Assembly: GCA_963790875.1 (NCBI GenBank)
Contig: CAWBQT010000006.1
Location: 1 to 64,000 of the forward strand
Length of the DNA: 64,000 nt
Origin: AP-15 sp963790875
GTDB taxonomy: Bacteria > Pseudomonadota > Alphaproteobacteria > ATCC43930 > CGMCC-115725
Direction of reading: 5' to 3'
Part shown: positions 25,312-34,695 of the stretch, piece after piece
Numbering within the stretch: the stretch's first letter is position 1
Layout: the number at the start of each line of letters is the position of its first letter
Position numbers and translations under genes: made by a program
The notes under the pieces: model-generated
What the model saw: the letters and a program-made list of their open reading frames with translations, nothing else
Told to the model about the DNA's origin: nothing
Databases searched by the model: none

Positions 25312-26154
25312 GGTCCATTCTATTATTGAAAAAATCTGTTATCACAGAATAGCCATTTCTTAAATATCAATAGGATAGCCTTCCTGTTGCCCGAAGAGAT
25401 CGACACGAATTTGTGGGAACGCCAGCGCAGTTTCCACTCAGATTGGAATTAGTCTGCCACCGGCTGTGCGACCCGCCCGGGATGAAACGGGGGCGAAGTC
25501 GATAGTAATATGGCACGGTGCCGCGAGAACAGAAGCTTTTTGGGCCGATACGCGCGAGCCGAACGACGTCGCGCGGAAGTCACTGTGTCATTCGAATCGT
25601 TCTCGGACGGGAAAGCGGACCGGCGCTCGCCCCGATAATTTTCAAATAACACAGGGACGACCTCAGTAGCCAGCATCGGTCATCCCGGTCAAATGGGCCA
25701 ACTCTGGTAATTTGAGCTGCTAGCGACATCTCCTGGATGCGCGTTGCCGAGGGTAAGAAAGATCCTCGTAGACGGGATGACGCCCGGAATGTCGTTGAAA
25801 CCTTGAGCGATGATTTTCCGCCTGAGCCACCGTTCAGCTCTCTCTCTCGTCTGAAACATTTGTCTGGTTGAAGCGCTGTCAGTCGACTTGATACCCGCTA
25901 CAGTCCGAATGGCATATTCTGCCACCAACCCAGGTCCCATTTCGAACAGCCTATATATTGGTATTCGCAGGAGCACCGTTGGTCATTGCGTTCCTCCGAT
26001 CTGTTGTTAGCGACTGGACGTCGTCTGAGACTGCTCACCTCTCCCGAAGGTGGATCACGTTGCTAAGCAGTATTCTCAACAGTTCATCCAAAACATATCG
26101 GAGAATCTCGGCTGGGTTTCTGCCGATGTGGAAGGAAGCATGTAAGGACGGCGC
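25312..26154. other. Gene-poor boundary between defence and metabolic blocks
   Basis: About 840 bp of lower GC. The best frame is 25689-25976 on the minus strand (95 aa, with STRQMFQTRERAERWLRRKI), which could be a small hypothetical protein at about 0.35 confidence. No repeats or RNA genes are recognised. Confidence 0.45.
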
Positions 26155-26421
26155 ATGATGGGATGGCTCGGCGCGCCGCCGACCAAGAATGCGCCGCCGA
26201 CCGAACCGGCGCTCACGCTGATCAATCCCTGGATGATCCAGTGCTTCTACGGCAAAGACGAAAGCGACAGCCTGTGCCCGTCGCTGGCTTCGAAGTACGA
26301 CGTGACCGTGATCGAAATCGAGGGCGGCCACCATTTTAACGGCGATTACGACCCGCCCGCCCGACGGCTTCCGCCGCGCCGGGTGAGTAGCCCAGCTTTT
26401 GGCCGCCCGCCAAACCACTGA
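26155..26421 (+). pseudogene. C-terminal remnant of a VirJ/AcvB-like hydrolase
   Basis: The frame reads NPWMIQCFYGKDESDSLCPS and then IEIEGGHHFNGDYDP, which matches the C-terminal end of the alpha/beta-hydrolase VirJ/AcvB family, where the GGHHFDGDY segment carries the catalytic His. The rest of the ~200-400-aa protein is missing upstream and the last residues run into non-homologous sequence. It is therefore a dead fragment, perhaps marking the edge at which the metabolic block joined. Confidence 0.7.
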
Positions 26422-26491
26422 CAGCGGGAGGGCTCTGCCCCGCTGCAGCGAGGGGTACTATCACGGATCGAGCTCTCACAAGAGAACTTCC

Positions 26492-28309
26492 ATGGCAAGC
26501 CGCTCAATCCCGATCCCGTCACCTGCTGCCGATCCGACCGACGACGACATCCGCCGTATAGGGCTGGCCTTTTTGTCCGTCCTGGCCCTGGTCGTCGGCA
26601 TCGTGACCGGATTCGGCGCGGTTGGGTTCCGCGACCTGATCGGCCTGATCCACAATGGCTTGTTCCTCGGCCAGCTCGCGGTGCGCTACGACGCAAATCT
26701 GTTCACGCCGCCGAGCCCCTGGGGCGCATTCGTCATCCTGGTACCGGTGATCGGCGCTCTGGCGGTGACCTTCCTCGTTTCGACTTTCGCACCCGAGGCC
26801 CGCGGCCACGGTGTACCTGAGGTCATGGACGCGATCTATTACAAGGGAGGGGTGATCCGGCCGGTCGTCGCAGTCGTCAAGTCGCTGGCCTCGGCGATCG
26901 CCATCGGCAGCGGTGCGGCGGTCGGGCGCGAGGGCCCGATCATCCAGATCGGCTCGGCCCTCGGCTCGACCCTGGGTCAGATCGTGCGAATGCCGCCCGG
27001 GGAGCGGATCATCCTCGTCGCCGCCGGTGCCGGCGCCGGCATCGCGGCGACCTTCAACACCCCGATCGGCGGCGTCATGTTCGCGATCGAGCTGATGATG
27101 CCCGAGGTCAGCGTCCGCACCTTCCTGCCGGTAGCGCTGGCGACCGGCACCGCGACTTTCGTCGGGCGGTTCTTCTTCGGGCCGCAACCTGCCTTCGCGG
27201 TCCCGCATCTGGCGCCGATCAGCGTCGATGTCACCTCTGCCATCGTTCTCTGCCTTTACGCAGTGCTCGGGGCCGTCACCGGCGTCGCGGCGGCCGGATT
27301 TGTCCGCGGTCTACATCTTTTGGAAGACCTCTTCGACAAGATCAGGGAGCGCTATACGCGCCATGTGCTGGGCATGCTGCTGGTCGGCCTCTTGATCTAC
27401 GCGTTGCAGCAGCGCTTTGGCCACTACTACGTCGAAGGCGTCGGATACGCGACGGTGCAGGCGATATTGGTAGGCCAATTAGCCGCGTCTGGACTGCTCC
27501 TGCTGCTGTTCTTCTGCAAGCTGCTCGCGACTTCGCTCAGTCTCGGGTCCGGTTCTTCGGGCGGTATCTTCTCGCCGTCGCTGTTCATGGGCGCCACGAT
27601 CGGCGGCGCATTCGCCGCCATGCTCTCAGCGCTCCATGTGCCATTCGCCATCGATATCCCGTCCTTCGCCATGGTCGGCATGGGGGCGATGGTCGGCGGT
27701 GGCACCGGGGCGGTGATGACCGCCGTGACGATGATCTTCGAAATGACGCGCGACTACGGCATCGTCCTGCCGATGATCCTTGCGGTTGCGCTCAGCGTCG
27801 GTGTGCGGCGCTTGCTGTCGCGCGAGAATATCTACACCCTGAAGCTGGCCCGGCGCGGGCACGCCGTGCCGAAGGCGTTGCACGCGAACATGTTCCTGGT
27901 CCGCCGCGCCAACGAGGTGATGGACACCGACGTGGTGCTGGCCTCGGCCGAGATCAGCTTCGACACCTTCCTCACCGAGCCCGAGCACCATGGCCGTTTA
28001 CGCCATGTCGCAGTTTTCGAAGGCAATCGCATCATCGGCGTGCTCCGCGTCAACACGGCGCTGCGGCGTGCGTCGGAGGGAGCGCAATCCACCGTCAAGC
28101 TGGGTGACATCGCCAGCCGTAATTTCACGATCGTGCGCGAAGACGACATCGTCTTCGATGTGATCCGGCGGATCTGGAGGCGGCAGGCGGTGATGGCGCT
28201 CGTCGTGCGCGGCCGCGGCGTGCCGCGACCGGCGGACGTGGCCGGCGTTATCACCAAGGAACACGTCGCCGACTCTGTTGCCAGCAGCATCAAGGTGTAT
28301 CCCACGTGA
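26492..28309 (+). CDS. ClC-type chloride/proton antiporter with CBS region
   Basis: 605 aa from ATG 26492. ClC signatures: GHGVPEV (104-110, the GSGIPEV site with His replacing the inner Ser), GREGP with gating Glu147, and GSGSSGGIFSPSLFMGA. About 10-12 hydrophobic segments are followed by a ~190-aa cytosolic part with CBS-like repeats (GVLRVNTALRRASEG, AGVITKEHVADSV). The gating Glu suggests H+/Cl- exchange rather than a channel, useful under acid stress. It sits at the head of the metabolic/ion block. Confidence 0.93.
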   Translation: MASRSIPIPSPAADPTDDDIRRIGLAFLSVLALVVGIVTGFGAVGFRDLIGLIHNGLFLGQLAVRYDANLFTPPSPWGAFVILVPVIGALAVTFLVSTFAPEARGHGVPEVMDAIYYKGGVIRPVVAVVKSLASAIAIGSGAAVGREGPIIQIGSALGSTLGQIVRMPPGERIILVAAGAGAGIAATFNTPIGGVMFAIELMMPEVSVRTFLPVALATGTATFVGRFFFGPQPAFAVPHLAPISVDVTSAIVLCLYAVLGAVTGVAAAGFVRGLHLLEDLFDKIRERYTRHVLGMLLVGLLIYALQQRFGHYYVEGVGYATVQAILVGQLAASGLLLLLFFCKLLATSLSLGSGSSGGIFSPSLFMGATIGGAFAAMLSALHVPFAIDIPSFAMVGMGAMVGGGTGAVMTAVTMIFEMTRDYGIVLPMILAVALSVGVRRLLSRENIYTLKLARRGHAVPKALHANMFLVRRANEVMDTDVVLASAEISFDTFLTEPEHHGRLRHVAVFEGNRIIGVLRVNTALRRASEGAQSTVKLGDIASRNFTIVREDDIVFDVIRRIWRRQAVMALVVRGRGVPRPADVAGVITKEHVADSVASSIKVYPT

Positions 28310-28705
28310 GGGCGCGGAATCGATTACCAAGTGAATAAAGGGGTAGGATGGCTCCGCAGTGGCTGACCGACGTGCTGAATTGCCGGGGCCCGAGAAACCC
28401 GCCGCATTATACAGAGCGCCGGCACCGCCACGGGCTCCGCTCTCGATATCCAACAAGAGCTAGGCGCGTTGCGGGACTTTTCCCCCAAGACCTCCCGGAT
28501 CAGTGTGCTCGGGATCATCCCGATGGCCAGCGCGACCGCCGAATCTGCCACGCGCTGTGGTCGGATGGTGACCCCGATGAGTGGCTGCTCTACCACCGCT
28601 ATAAACAAATCGAGGGCATGGCCCAACGCGCACCGCCGCCGATGAACACATGACGTGTCTTTCTGAAATGGAGTCTTCAATCTATCTATCCCGGGAGGGC
28701 TCAAG
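28310..28705. other. Intergenic stretch after the ClC gene
   Basis: Nearly 400 bp with only competing short frames on both strands. No gene is supported. An AGG-rich ribosome site for the next gene (GGGAGGG) lies at its right end. Confidence 0.5.
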
Positions 28706-29113
28706 ATGAGCGGAATAAGGCAGCGTATACAGATGAGTCCAATAAACCAAGTGGAAATGGGGAGAGGAACTGCCATTGTGTATGGGGAGGATTCCTACGG
28801 AAATCCCATGACGGTTTCATTCAATGTAAGCGATGTTCCATCTCTCGCGCCACGACTCCTTTGTGTTGCTGCCGCGGTGGCATCACCTAGCCCGCCAGCA
28901 GCCGGGACTAAAGTCGGGCAATGCCATCTACCTGTAATGGCGTGGCGTACTGAAACATCCACAGTTAATAGCAAGCCGGTTCTAATACTCGAAGTGGCTG
29001 GTGGGTCAACGCTCGCATTTCAATTTCCGTCGCAAGGCGCTGTAGCTTGCGGGCAAGCTCTCGAAAAAATAGGACAAGCTAGCAGCTTGCCGGCAAATCA
29101 GAAGTCTAATTGA
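28706..29113 (+). CDS. Hypothetical protein
   Basis: 135 aa from ATG 28706 with GGGAGGG about 10 bases upstream. It looks like a beta-rich cytosolic protein: GTAIVYGEDSYGNPMTVSFN, then VLILEVAGGSTLAFQFPSQG and a final helix GQALEKIGQ. I know no function. GC is lower than in the flanking genes. Its stop overlaps the TTG start of the next gene, suggesting translational coupling. Confidence 0.65.
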   Translation: MSGIRQRIQMSPINQVEMGRGTAIVYGEDSYGNPMTVSFNVSDVPSLAPRLLCVAAAVASPSPPAAGTKVGQCHLPVMAWRTETSTVNSKPVLILEVAGGSTLAFQFPSQGAVACGQALEKIGQASSLPANQKSN

Positions 29114-29499
29114 AAGTCCGCGAGGAGACTGGGCTTTCCGGGAGGTTGATACGGCCTCATGGACGTTTCTGTACTCGAATGGTGCAAGCTTTTCGGTTCC
29201 GACCAGGAATCCAACCAACCGAGGCATTGGAAAAATGTCTTTTCCGATTACAATTGATTTCCAGGCCGGTCTTTTTCAGCGCTTGCAAAATTGATCAAGA
29301 GACGTGGGATGCGTACTGGGTACGCATGAAGACTTACCGGGATGGCCAGGTCGCTCATTACGACTTCAGCGCAGAGCCAAAGATACCATACTATCCGGTG
29401 CTCTATCTCGCGCTTGAACTTAGCTATCTTTATTACCGTCGCACAATCATGCTCAACGGTAATTGGGTATTTGCACAATATCCCGACGCTCTATACTAA
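29110..29499 (+). CDS. Hypothetical protein, possibly a fragment
   Basis: 129 aa reading from TTG 29110 (overlapping the previous stop). The C-terminal two thirds are convincing: FFSACKIDQETWDAYWVRMK, TYRDGQVAHYDF and YPVLYLALELSYLYYRRTIM. The first ~35 residues are less protein-like, so the gene may have lost its true N-terminus. The helical ETW-AYW-RMKTYRDGQVAHYD arrangement recalls HEPN-like helical proteins, without a clear active site. Low GC. Confidence 0.5.
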   Translation: MKVREETGLSGRLIRPHGRFCTRMVQAFRFRPGIQPTEALEKCLFRLQLISRPVFFSACKIDQETWDAYWVRMKTYRDGQVAHYDFSAEPKIPYYPVLYLALELSYLYYRRTIMLNGNWVFAQYPDALY

Positions 29500-29595
29500 A
29501 CAATATTGTGCGGATTTCTCCACATTTGTTAATGAGATCGGCACGAAAGCGCTAGCCGCAACGGCAGGAATAAAAAGAGAGAGTCCGGTAAAGGT

Positions 29596-29808
29596 CTAGG
29601 ATTTTCGCCGACGACCGCCACGCGGCGGCGTACGGCGGACCGTCGCCAGCGTATCCCGCGCGGCGGCTCGCAACGCCGGGTCATGCGCCCCGAATTTCTC
29701 CACCCGCGACGGGGTGCGACCGGCGGCAAGCGCGCGGTCGAACACGGCGTCGGCCGATTGGATGCGCTGCTCGGCTTCTAGCAGTTTGAGAAAATCCATC
29801 GTGCTCAA
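29596..29808 (-). CDS. Small hypothetical protein
   Basis: 70 aa: FLKLLEAEQRIQSADAVFDR then AGRTPSRVEKFGAHDPALRA and a basic end. Two helices and a basic tail suggest a nucleic-acid-associated small protein; it resembles alphaproteobacterial hypotheticals, from memory. It is on the same strand as and downstream of the glucoamylase gene, 97 bp past that gene's stop. Confidence 0.6.
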   Translation of the reverse strand: MSTMDFLKLLEAEQRIQSADAVFDRALAAGRTPSRVEKFGAHDPALRAAARDTLATVRRTPPRGGRRRKS

Positions 29809-29905
29809 TTCGGTACCGGTTCACCTGACTGTGCCCGATAGCTTTTGGGGCGCAGTCGGAGCCGTGGTTTCCAGTTCTCCGGTTGACGGTCGCTCGGCTA
29901 CACAA

Positions 29906-31723
29906 TCAGCTGCTGCGGGCCGCTGTGTCCGCGCCGCGATCGGCGGATGCGGGTTCGACGCGGGCCAAATGTGCTGCGGTGTTGATGATGCCAATATGTG
30001 AGAAGGCTTGGGGGAAATTGCCTAAAAAGCGCTTCGCCCGAGGATCATATTCTTCGGCGAGGAGGCCTAGATCGTTGCGCAGGGCCAACAGGCGCTCGAA
30101 CAATGCAACCGCATCTGCTTGGCGACCGATCAGCGCAAGGCTGTTAGCGAGCCAACACGTGCAAACAAGGAAGGCGCCTTCGCCGGCGGGCAAGCCATCG
30201 GTGACGGAGTGGGTTGGATAGCGCATGACTAGGCCGTCGACGACTAGCTCGCGCTCGATCGCCTCGATCGTGCCGACGACCCGTGAGTCCTGCGGCGGCA
30301 GGAAGCCGAGCTGGGGTATCAGCAAGAGCGACGCATCGACATCGGTACTGCCGTAATACTGCATGAAGCTGTTGCGCTTGGGATCATAACCCTTGGCAAT
30401 CACCTCCTCACAAATACGGCCGCGCAATTCTTGCCAGCGCGTCCGTGGGCCCTTGAACCCGTACTGATCGATCGATTTGACGGCGCGGTCGAAGGCGACC
30501 CACGCCATGATCTTGGAGAACGTGAAATGCTGCGGCTCGCCGCGGCTTTCCCAGAGGCCCTGATCGGGCTTGCCCCAGATATGTTCGAGAAAGTAGAGCA
30601 GCTCGGTTTGCAAACTCCAGGCGTCAACATTTGCTTCAAGCCCGAAACGATTGCAGGCAAACAGGGTATCCATAAGCTCGCCAAAGACGTCGATCTGTAG
30701 TTGCTGAAAGGCGGCGTTGCCAATTCGGACCGGAGAGCTTCCGCTGTAGCCAGGGAGCCAATCGAGTTCGAGCTCGGTCAACCGGCGCTCGCCGGCGATG
30801 CCGTACATGATCTGCAATTCGGCGGGATGCCCAGCGACGGAGCGCAGTAGCCATTCACGCCATGCGCGAGCCTCGTTGCGATAGCCGGCCGTCATCAGGG
30901 CGTAAAGCGCCAATGTCGCATCGCGCAGCCAGCAGTATCGATAGTCCCAATTGCGGACGCCGCCGATCCGTTCCGGTAGTGATGTCGTCGGAGCCGCGAC
31001 AATGCCTCCGGTAGGATCATAGGTCAGCATCTTCAATGTGATCAGAGAGCGGATGATTGCGCCGCGCCATTGGCCGCCGAGCACGCAATGGGCTGACCAA
31101 TCGTGCCACCAATTCTCGGCCGATTGCAGAGCGTCGATCGGATCGGGATAAGCAAAGGTCTTCCGGTGCGAAGGGTACCAGCTCATCGTGAACGGCACGA
31201 TCTCGCCCGCGCTGATCTCGAATTCGCCGATCGTGGTCAGCTCAGGCGTTCCGCGCAACGGCACCGGCGAGCTGAGCTGGACCGCATGAGGCCCGGAGAT
31301 GGCATTCAGCCCTCCGAAACGCCTTCGGACCCAGGGGACGCTGCGCCCGTAATCGAAGCGCAGAATGATTTCGGTGTGCATGCGCACGCGCCCGGTATCG
31401 CCGCGAACGAGGCGGATCATATTGATCTGCCCGTCCACCTCGGGCGCCGGCATGAAATCGATGATGGTAACGCTACCGCCGTCGGTCTCGAACCGGGTTT
31501 CGAGAATGCCGGTTTCACCGCGATAACAACGCGAGCTTCTGCTCGTCGGTTCGACCGGCGCGATCAGCCAACGGCCGTTCTCCGGGCCGCCGAGCAAGGC
31601 AGCAAACACCGCCGCGCCATCGAAGCGCGGAAGACAAAGCCAATCGATCGACCCGTCGCGCCCCACGAGGGCTGCCGTGTGGCTGTTGCCGATGATCCCG
31701 TAATCTTCGATCGCAGCGTTCAT
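29906..31723 (-). CDS. GH15 glucoamylase/trehalase-like hydrolase
   Basis: 605 aa. The N-terminal beta-sandwich of the trehalase-like type (IEDYGIIGNSHTAALVGRDG, SIDWLCLPRFDG) covers ~1-200. The (alpha/alpha)6 barrel follows with RNWDYRYCWLRDATLALYAL, IMYGIAGERRLTELELDWLP and the C-terminal EEYDPRAKRFLGNFPQAFSH, which holds the acidic/Pro motif of the family. No signal peptide is seen, so it is cytoplasmic. It would release glucose from alpha-glucans or trehalose and so feed the sugar-phosphate genes that follow. Full length. Confidence 0.9.
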   Translation of the reverse strand: MNAAIEDYGIIGNSHTAALVGRDGSIDWLCLPRFDGAAVFAALLGGPENGRWLIAPVEPTSRSSRCYRGETGILETRFETDGGSVTIIDFMPAPEVDGQINMIRLVRGDTGRVRMHTEIILRFDYGRSVPWVRRRFGGLNAISGPHAVQLSSPVPLRGTPELTTIGEFEISAGEIVPFTMSWYPSHRKTFAYPDPIDALQSAENWWHDWSAHCVLGGQWRGAIIRSLITLKMLTYDPTGGIVAAPTTSLPERIGGVRNWDYRYCWLRDATLALYALMTAGYRNEARAWREWLLRSVAGHPAELQIMYGIAGERRLTELELDWLPGYSGSSPVRIGNAAFQQLQIDVFGELMDTLFACNRFGLEANVDAWSLQTELLYFLEHIWGKPDQGLWESRGEPQHFTFSKIMAWVAFDRAVKSIDQYGFKGPRTRWQELRGRICEEVIAKGYDPKRNSFMQYYGSTDVDASLLLIPQLGFLPPQDSRVVGTIEAIERELVVDGLVMRYPTHSVTDGLPAGEGAFLVCTCWLANSLALIGRQADAVALFERLLALRNDLGLLAEEYDPRAKRFLGNFPQAFSHIGIINTAAHLARVEPASADRGADTAARSS

Positions 31724-31908
31724 CAGGGTGCATTCTCCGTCGTCGACGAAACATTTTTACGCGCACGGATCTCGACGATCTCGATCCCCGCACAGTCCGA
31801 CCAACTGATAAGGGCCATGAGACCCCGACGTATTCTACTGGTTTCGCAGCCGAAGAATCGTGCTCCGAAGTCGAAACCGTTGATCGTCCAAACCTGATTA
31901 TCGAGAGA

Positions 31909-31930
31909 GATATGAGTAGTTTCCGAGCCT
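31909..31930. repeat. GAGTAGTTTCCGAG motif, copy 3
   Basis: ATGAGTAGTTTCCGAGCCT shares the 16-bp core ATGAGTAGTTTCCGAG with 37371-37390 and closely with 1832 and 6788. It lies in the divergent region between the glucoamylase and slipin genes. Only the core is shared here. Confidence 0.55.
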
Positions 31931-31984
31931 TCCATGACTGGATTGGGGCCGGTATTCTAGGATTGTAACGATCAGAGGCACGCC

Positions 31985-32818
31985 ATGTTGTCCTCCTCGC
32001 TCATGTTTGTCATCCCGGTAGTGCTGATCGTAGCCTTCGGTCTGATCACCGCTAGCGTAAAGATTCTTCGCCAATATGAACGAGCTGTAGTCTTTACTCT
32101 GGGAAGATTTCAAGGGGTGAAGGGGCCAGGCCTGGTGCTGCTGATCCCCTTCTTCCAGGAAATGGTGCGGGTGGATTTGCGCATCCAGGTCATCGAGATA
32201 CCGACCCAGGACGTGATCTCGCACGACAATGTCTCGATGAAGGTCGACGCGGTGCTCTACTTCAACGTGGTCGATCCCGAGCGGGCCATCATCCAGGTTC
32301 AGCACTACCTTCCGGCGACCGTCATGCTCGCGCAGACGACGCTGCGCGCAGTGCTGGGGCAGCATGAGCTCGACGAAATGCTGTCCGAACGCAAAAAGCT
32401 CAGTGCCGACGTCCAGAGTATCCTCGACACCCAGACCGAAACCTGGGGGATCAAGGTGAGCAACGTCGAGATCAGAACCGTCGAGCTCACCGACAACATG
32501 GTGCGTGCGATCGCCAAACAGGCGGAGGCGGAACGCGACCGGCGCGCCAAGGTCATCCACGCGGAAGCCGAGTTCCAGGCCTCGCAAACCCTGGTAAACG
32601 CCGCCAAGATCCTCTCGACAGTGCCGGCCGCCATGCAGTTGCGCTACCTGCAAACGTTGACCGAGATCGGCGCCGAACAAAATTCCACGGTCGTCTTTCC
32701 GATGCCGATCGACATCATCAAGCCGTTCCTCGAACTTTTTGATAAAGCCGGCAAGCCGGCGAGCGCGAACGGTGACGCTCGGGTTTCGCCTATGAAGGAA
32801 ACCCCGTTGGGGGTGTGA
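31985..32818 (+). CDS. Slipin (SPFH/stomatin family)
   Basis: 277 aa. The N-terminal membrane hairpin (LMFVIPVVLIVAFGLITASV) is followed by the SPFH domain: RQYERAVVFTLGRFQGVKGP, LIPFFQEMVRVDLR, VEIRTVELTDNMVRAIAKQA and the helical EAERDRRAKVIHAEAEFQAS. Slipins form membrane scaffolds that organise proteins and proteases. The usual partner NfeD is not adjacent. The gene lies upstream of a PRC-barrel gene on the same strand; both fit a membrane or stress theme. Confidence 0.93.
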   Translation: MLSSSLMFVIPVVLIVAFGLITASVKILRQYERAVVFTLGRFQGVKGPGLVLLIPFFQEMVRVDLRIQVIEIPTQDVISHDNVSMKVDAVLYFNVVDPERAIIQVQHYLPATVMLAQTTLRAVLGQHELDEMLSERKKLSADVQSILDTQTETWGIKVSNVEIRTVELTDNMVRAIAKQAEAERDRRAKVIHAEAEFQASQTLVNAAKILSTVPAAMQLRYLQTLTEIGAEQNSTVVFPMPIDIIKPFLELFDKAGKPASANGDARVSPMKETPLGV

Positions 32819-33024
32819 GGAAGGCACCGCTCACCAAGAGCGTCATGGAGGCCGCGCCGCTGGTGGAACCAATTCGCGACCCCCGGCCATTTCGATCAGG
32901 AGAGCGGGAAGGTGGACGCCTACTGGAGGACGCATCTCACGACCAATGGCACCATCAGAACCAACGGCTGATCCAGTCTTCCTACCCGCGTCTGCAGAAC
33001 GGTTGACGGTAAGAGGAGCGCGAA

Positions 33025-33795
33025 ATGTTGTGGCATGCGTCAGCAATCAATGGTTACGCCATTGAGGCAAGCGATGGTGATATTGGTACCGTCAGCGACT
33101 TCCTGTTCGATGACGCCAGTTGGCTGGTGCGTTGGCTGGTGGTCGATACTGGAAATTGGCTATCCGGTCGCAAGGTCCTTTTGCCTCCGTCCGTTTTAGG
33201 GCGGCTCTATGCGACGGACAGGGTATTCGCGGTTCAATTGACCATGCAGCAGGTCAAGGACAGCCCGGAAATCAGCACCGATCGGCCGGTGTCGCGGCAG
33301 ATGGAGAGCAACGTCTACGATTACTACGGCTGGAGCCCGTATTGGGGCACCGGCTTTTACATGGGCGGCTTCGGCTATGTGCCTGGCGCGGGGACGGCTT
33401 CGCCTTACCTAGGAGCGCGGCGCCGTGAGCAGGAGATCGCCGAAGCCCAGGCAGACCGCGCCGATGTGCATCTGCGCAGCGTCGAAGTGGTCACCGGGTA
33501 TCATATCCATGCCAGCGACGGCGAGATTGGCCACGTCGAGGATTTCCTTATCGAAGATGCCGATTGGAGCATCCATTACCTCGTCGTCGACACGAAGAAC
33601 TGGTGGCCGGGAAAGAAGATCTTGGTCTCGTCACGATCGGCAGGAGAGATCGATTGGATGGATCGGCTGGTGAACCTTGATGTCGACCGTCAAAAGGTTA
33701 AAGACAGCCCGGCATACGATCCCACGATCACGATCGATCGGGCCTACGACGAAAAGCTCCTGACCTATTACGGCATCAAGTTTGCAGCCGCGTGA
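33025..33795 (+). CDS. Two-domain PRC-barrel protein
   Basis: 256 aa with two PRC-like barrels: NGYAIEASDGDIGTVSDFLF at ~9-28 and GYHIHASDGEIGHVEDFLIE at ~163-182. Each is followed by VVDT-NW and a glycine-lysine turn, with KDSP after each. A Tyr/Gly-rich linker (YDYYGWSPYWGTGFYMGGFG) joins them. PRC barrels bind RNA or proteins, as in RimM and the photosynthetic reaction centre H subunit; the double form is found in stress-related loci of alphaproteobacteria. It ends 18 bp before tpiA, so it is probably in the same operon. Confidence 0.9.
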   Translation: MLWHASAINGYAIEASDGDIGTVSDFLFDDASWLVRWLVVDTGNWLSGRKVLLPPSVLGRLYATDRVFAVQLTMQQVKDSPEISTDRPVSRQMESNVYDYYGWSPYWGTGFYMGGFGYVPGAGTASPYLGARRREQEIAEAQADRADVHLRSVEVVTGYHIHASDGEIGHVEDFLIEDADWSIHYLVVDTKNWWPGKKILVSSRSAGEIDWMDRLVNLDVDRQKVKDSPAYDPTITIDRAYDEKLLTYYGIKFAAA

Positions 33796-33813
33796 TCCGC
33801 ACGGACGCCCGTT

Positions 33814-34590
33814 ATGCGGCCTTTGATCGCTGGGAACTGGAAGATGCACGGGCTGGCGCCCCAGCTTTGCGAAATCGAAGCAATTGCCGCCTCTGTGAAA
33901 GTCGCGCCGCCATTCGCGGACATTCTGATCTGCCCGCCCGCGACGCTGATCGCGCGGGCGGTGCAGACCGCCGGCGGCCGGATCGCCATCGGTGGGGAGG
34001 ATTGCAGCGCGGAAATCGCCGGTGCGTTCACCGGTGACATCAGCGCCGAAATGCTGAAAGATGCAGGCGCCTCCGCGGTCATCGTCGGACATTCAGAACG
34101 CCGTCAACATCATGGCGAAACCGACACCATCGTGGCGGCGAAGGCAAGGGCCGCGCGGCGCGCGGGACTTCTGGCGATCATCTGCATCGGCGAGACGAAA
34201 TCGCAGCGGCTGGACGGCAAGGCATTGTCCGTATGCGGCGATCAGATCGCCGGCAGCGTCCCCGACGGCATGACCGCGTCCGCCGTCACGATCGGCTACG
34301 AGCCGCTGTGGGCGATTGGCTCCGGGCATATGCCGACCTCCGAGGAGATCGCGGAGATGCATGCGTATATCCGCCAGTGCCTTGCGGTGCGCCTGGGTAC
34401 GGAAGGCAAAGAGGTGCGCATCCTCTATGGCGGTTCGGTCAAACCGTCCAACGCACGCGACATCCTGGCGTTGCCCGAAGTCGGCGGCGCACTGGTCGGT
34501 GGCGCAAGCTTGAAGGCCGCGGATTTCGAAGGAATCTTCAGGGCTGTTTCGGCGAAGCCTGACCACGAGGATCACCGAAAACCAAAATAG
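33814..34590 (+). CDS. tpiA: Triose-phosphate isomerase
   Basis: 258 aa TIM barrel. Catalytic residues are present: N8/K10 in AGNWKMHG, His93 in VGHSERR and Glu163 in YEPLWAIGSG; phosphate loops LYGGSVKP and GGALVGGAS follow. It interconverts DHAP and glyceraldehyde 3-phosphate in the cytoplasm. It is the first of a run of sugar-phosphate genes (tpiA, zwf, ackA, xfp, fba). It is likely an extra copy of a core enzyme, because this island should not carry the only one. Confidence 0.95.
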   Translation: MRPLIAGNWKMHGLAPQLCEIEAIAASVKVAPPFADILICPPATLIARAVQTAGGRIAIGGEDCSAEIAGAFTGDISAEMLKDAGASAVIVGHSERRQHHGETDTIVAAKARAARRAGLLAIICIGETKSQRLDGKALSVCGDQIAGSVPDGMTASAVTIGYEPLWAIGSGHMPTSEEIAEMHAYIRQCLAVRLGTEGKEVRILYGGSVKPSNARDILALPEVGGALVGGASLKAADFEGIFRAVSAKPDHEDHRKPK

Positions 34591-34695
34591 CGCGCCGCGG
34601 CATGTCGTACGCGCCGACGCGCGGAAACCTTACGCCGGTTGTTATCAGTTTGGTGGCCATGAGGAAAAGGCCGCCGCCAGAGAGGGTAGACGCTC

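Noticed and set aside
28324..28776. 150-aa minus-strand frame after the ClC gene
   Set aside because: Crosses the ribosome site and start of the better supported 28706 gene and has no motif.
31898..32827. 309-aa minus-strand frame
   Set aside because: Antisense of slipin, whose plus-strand frame is clearly the SPFH protein.
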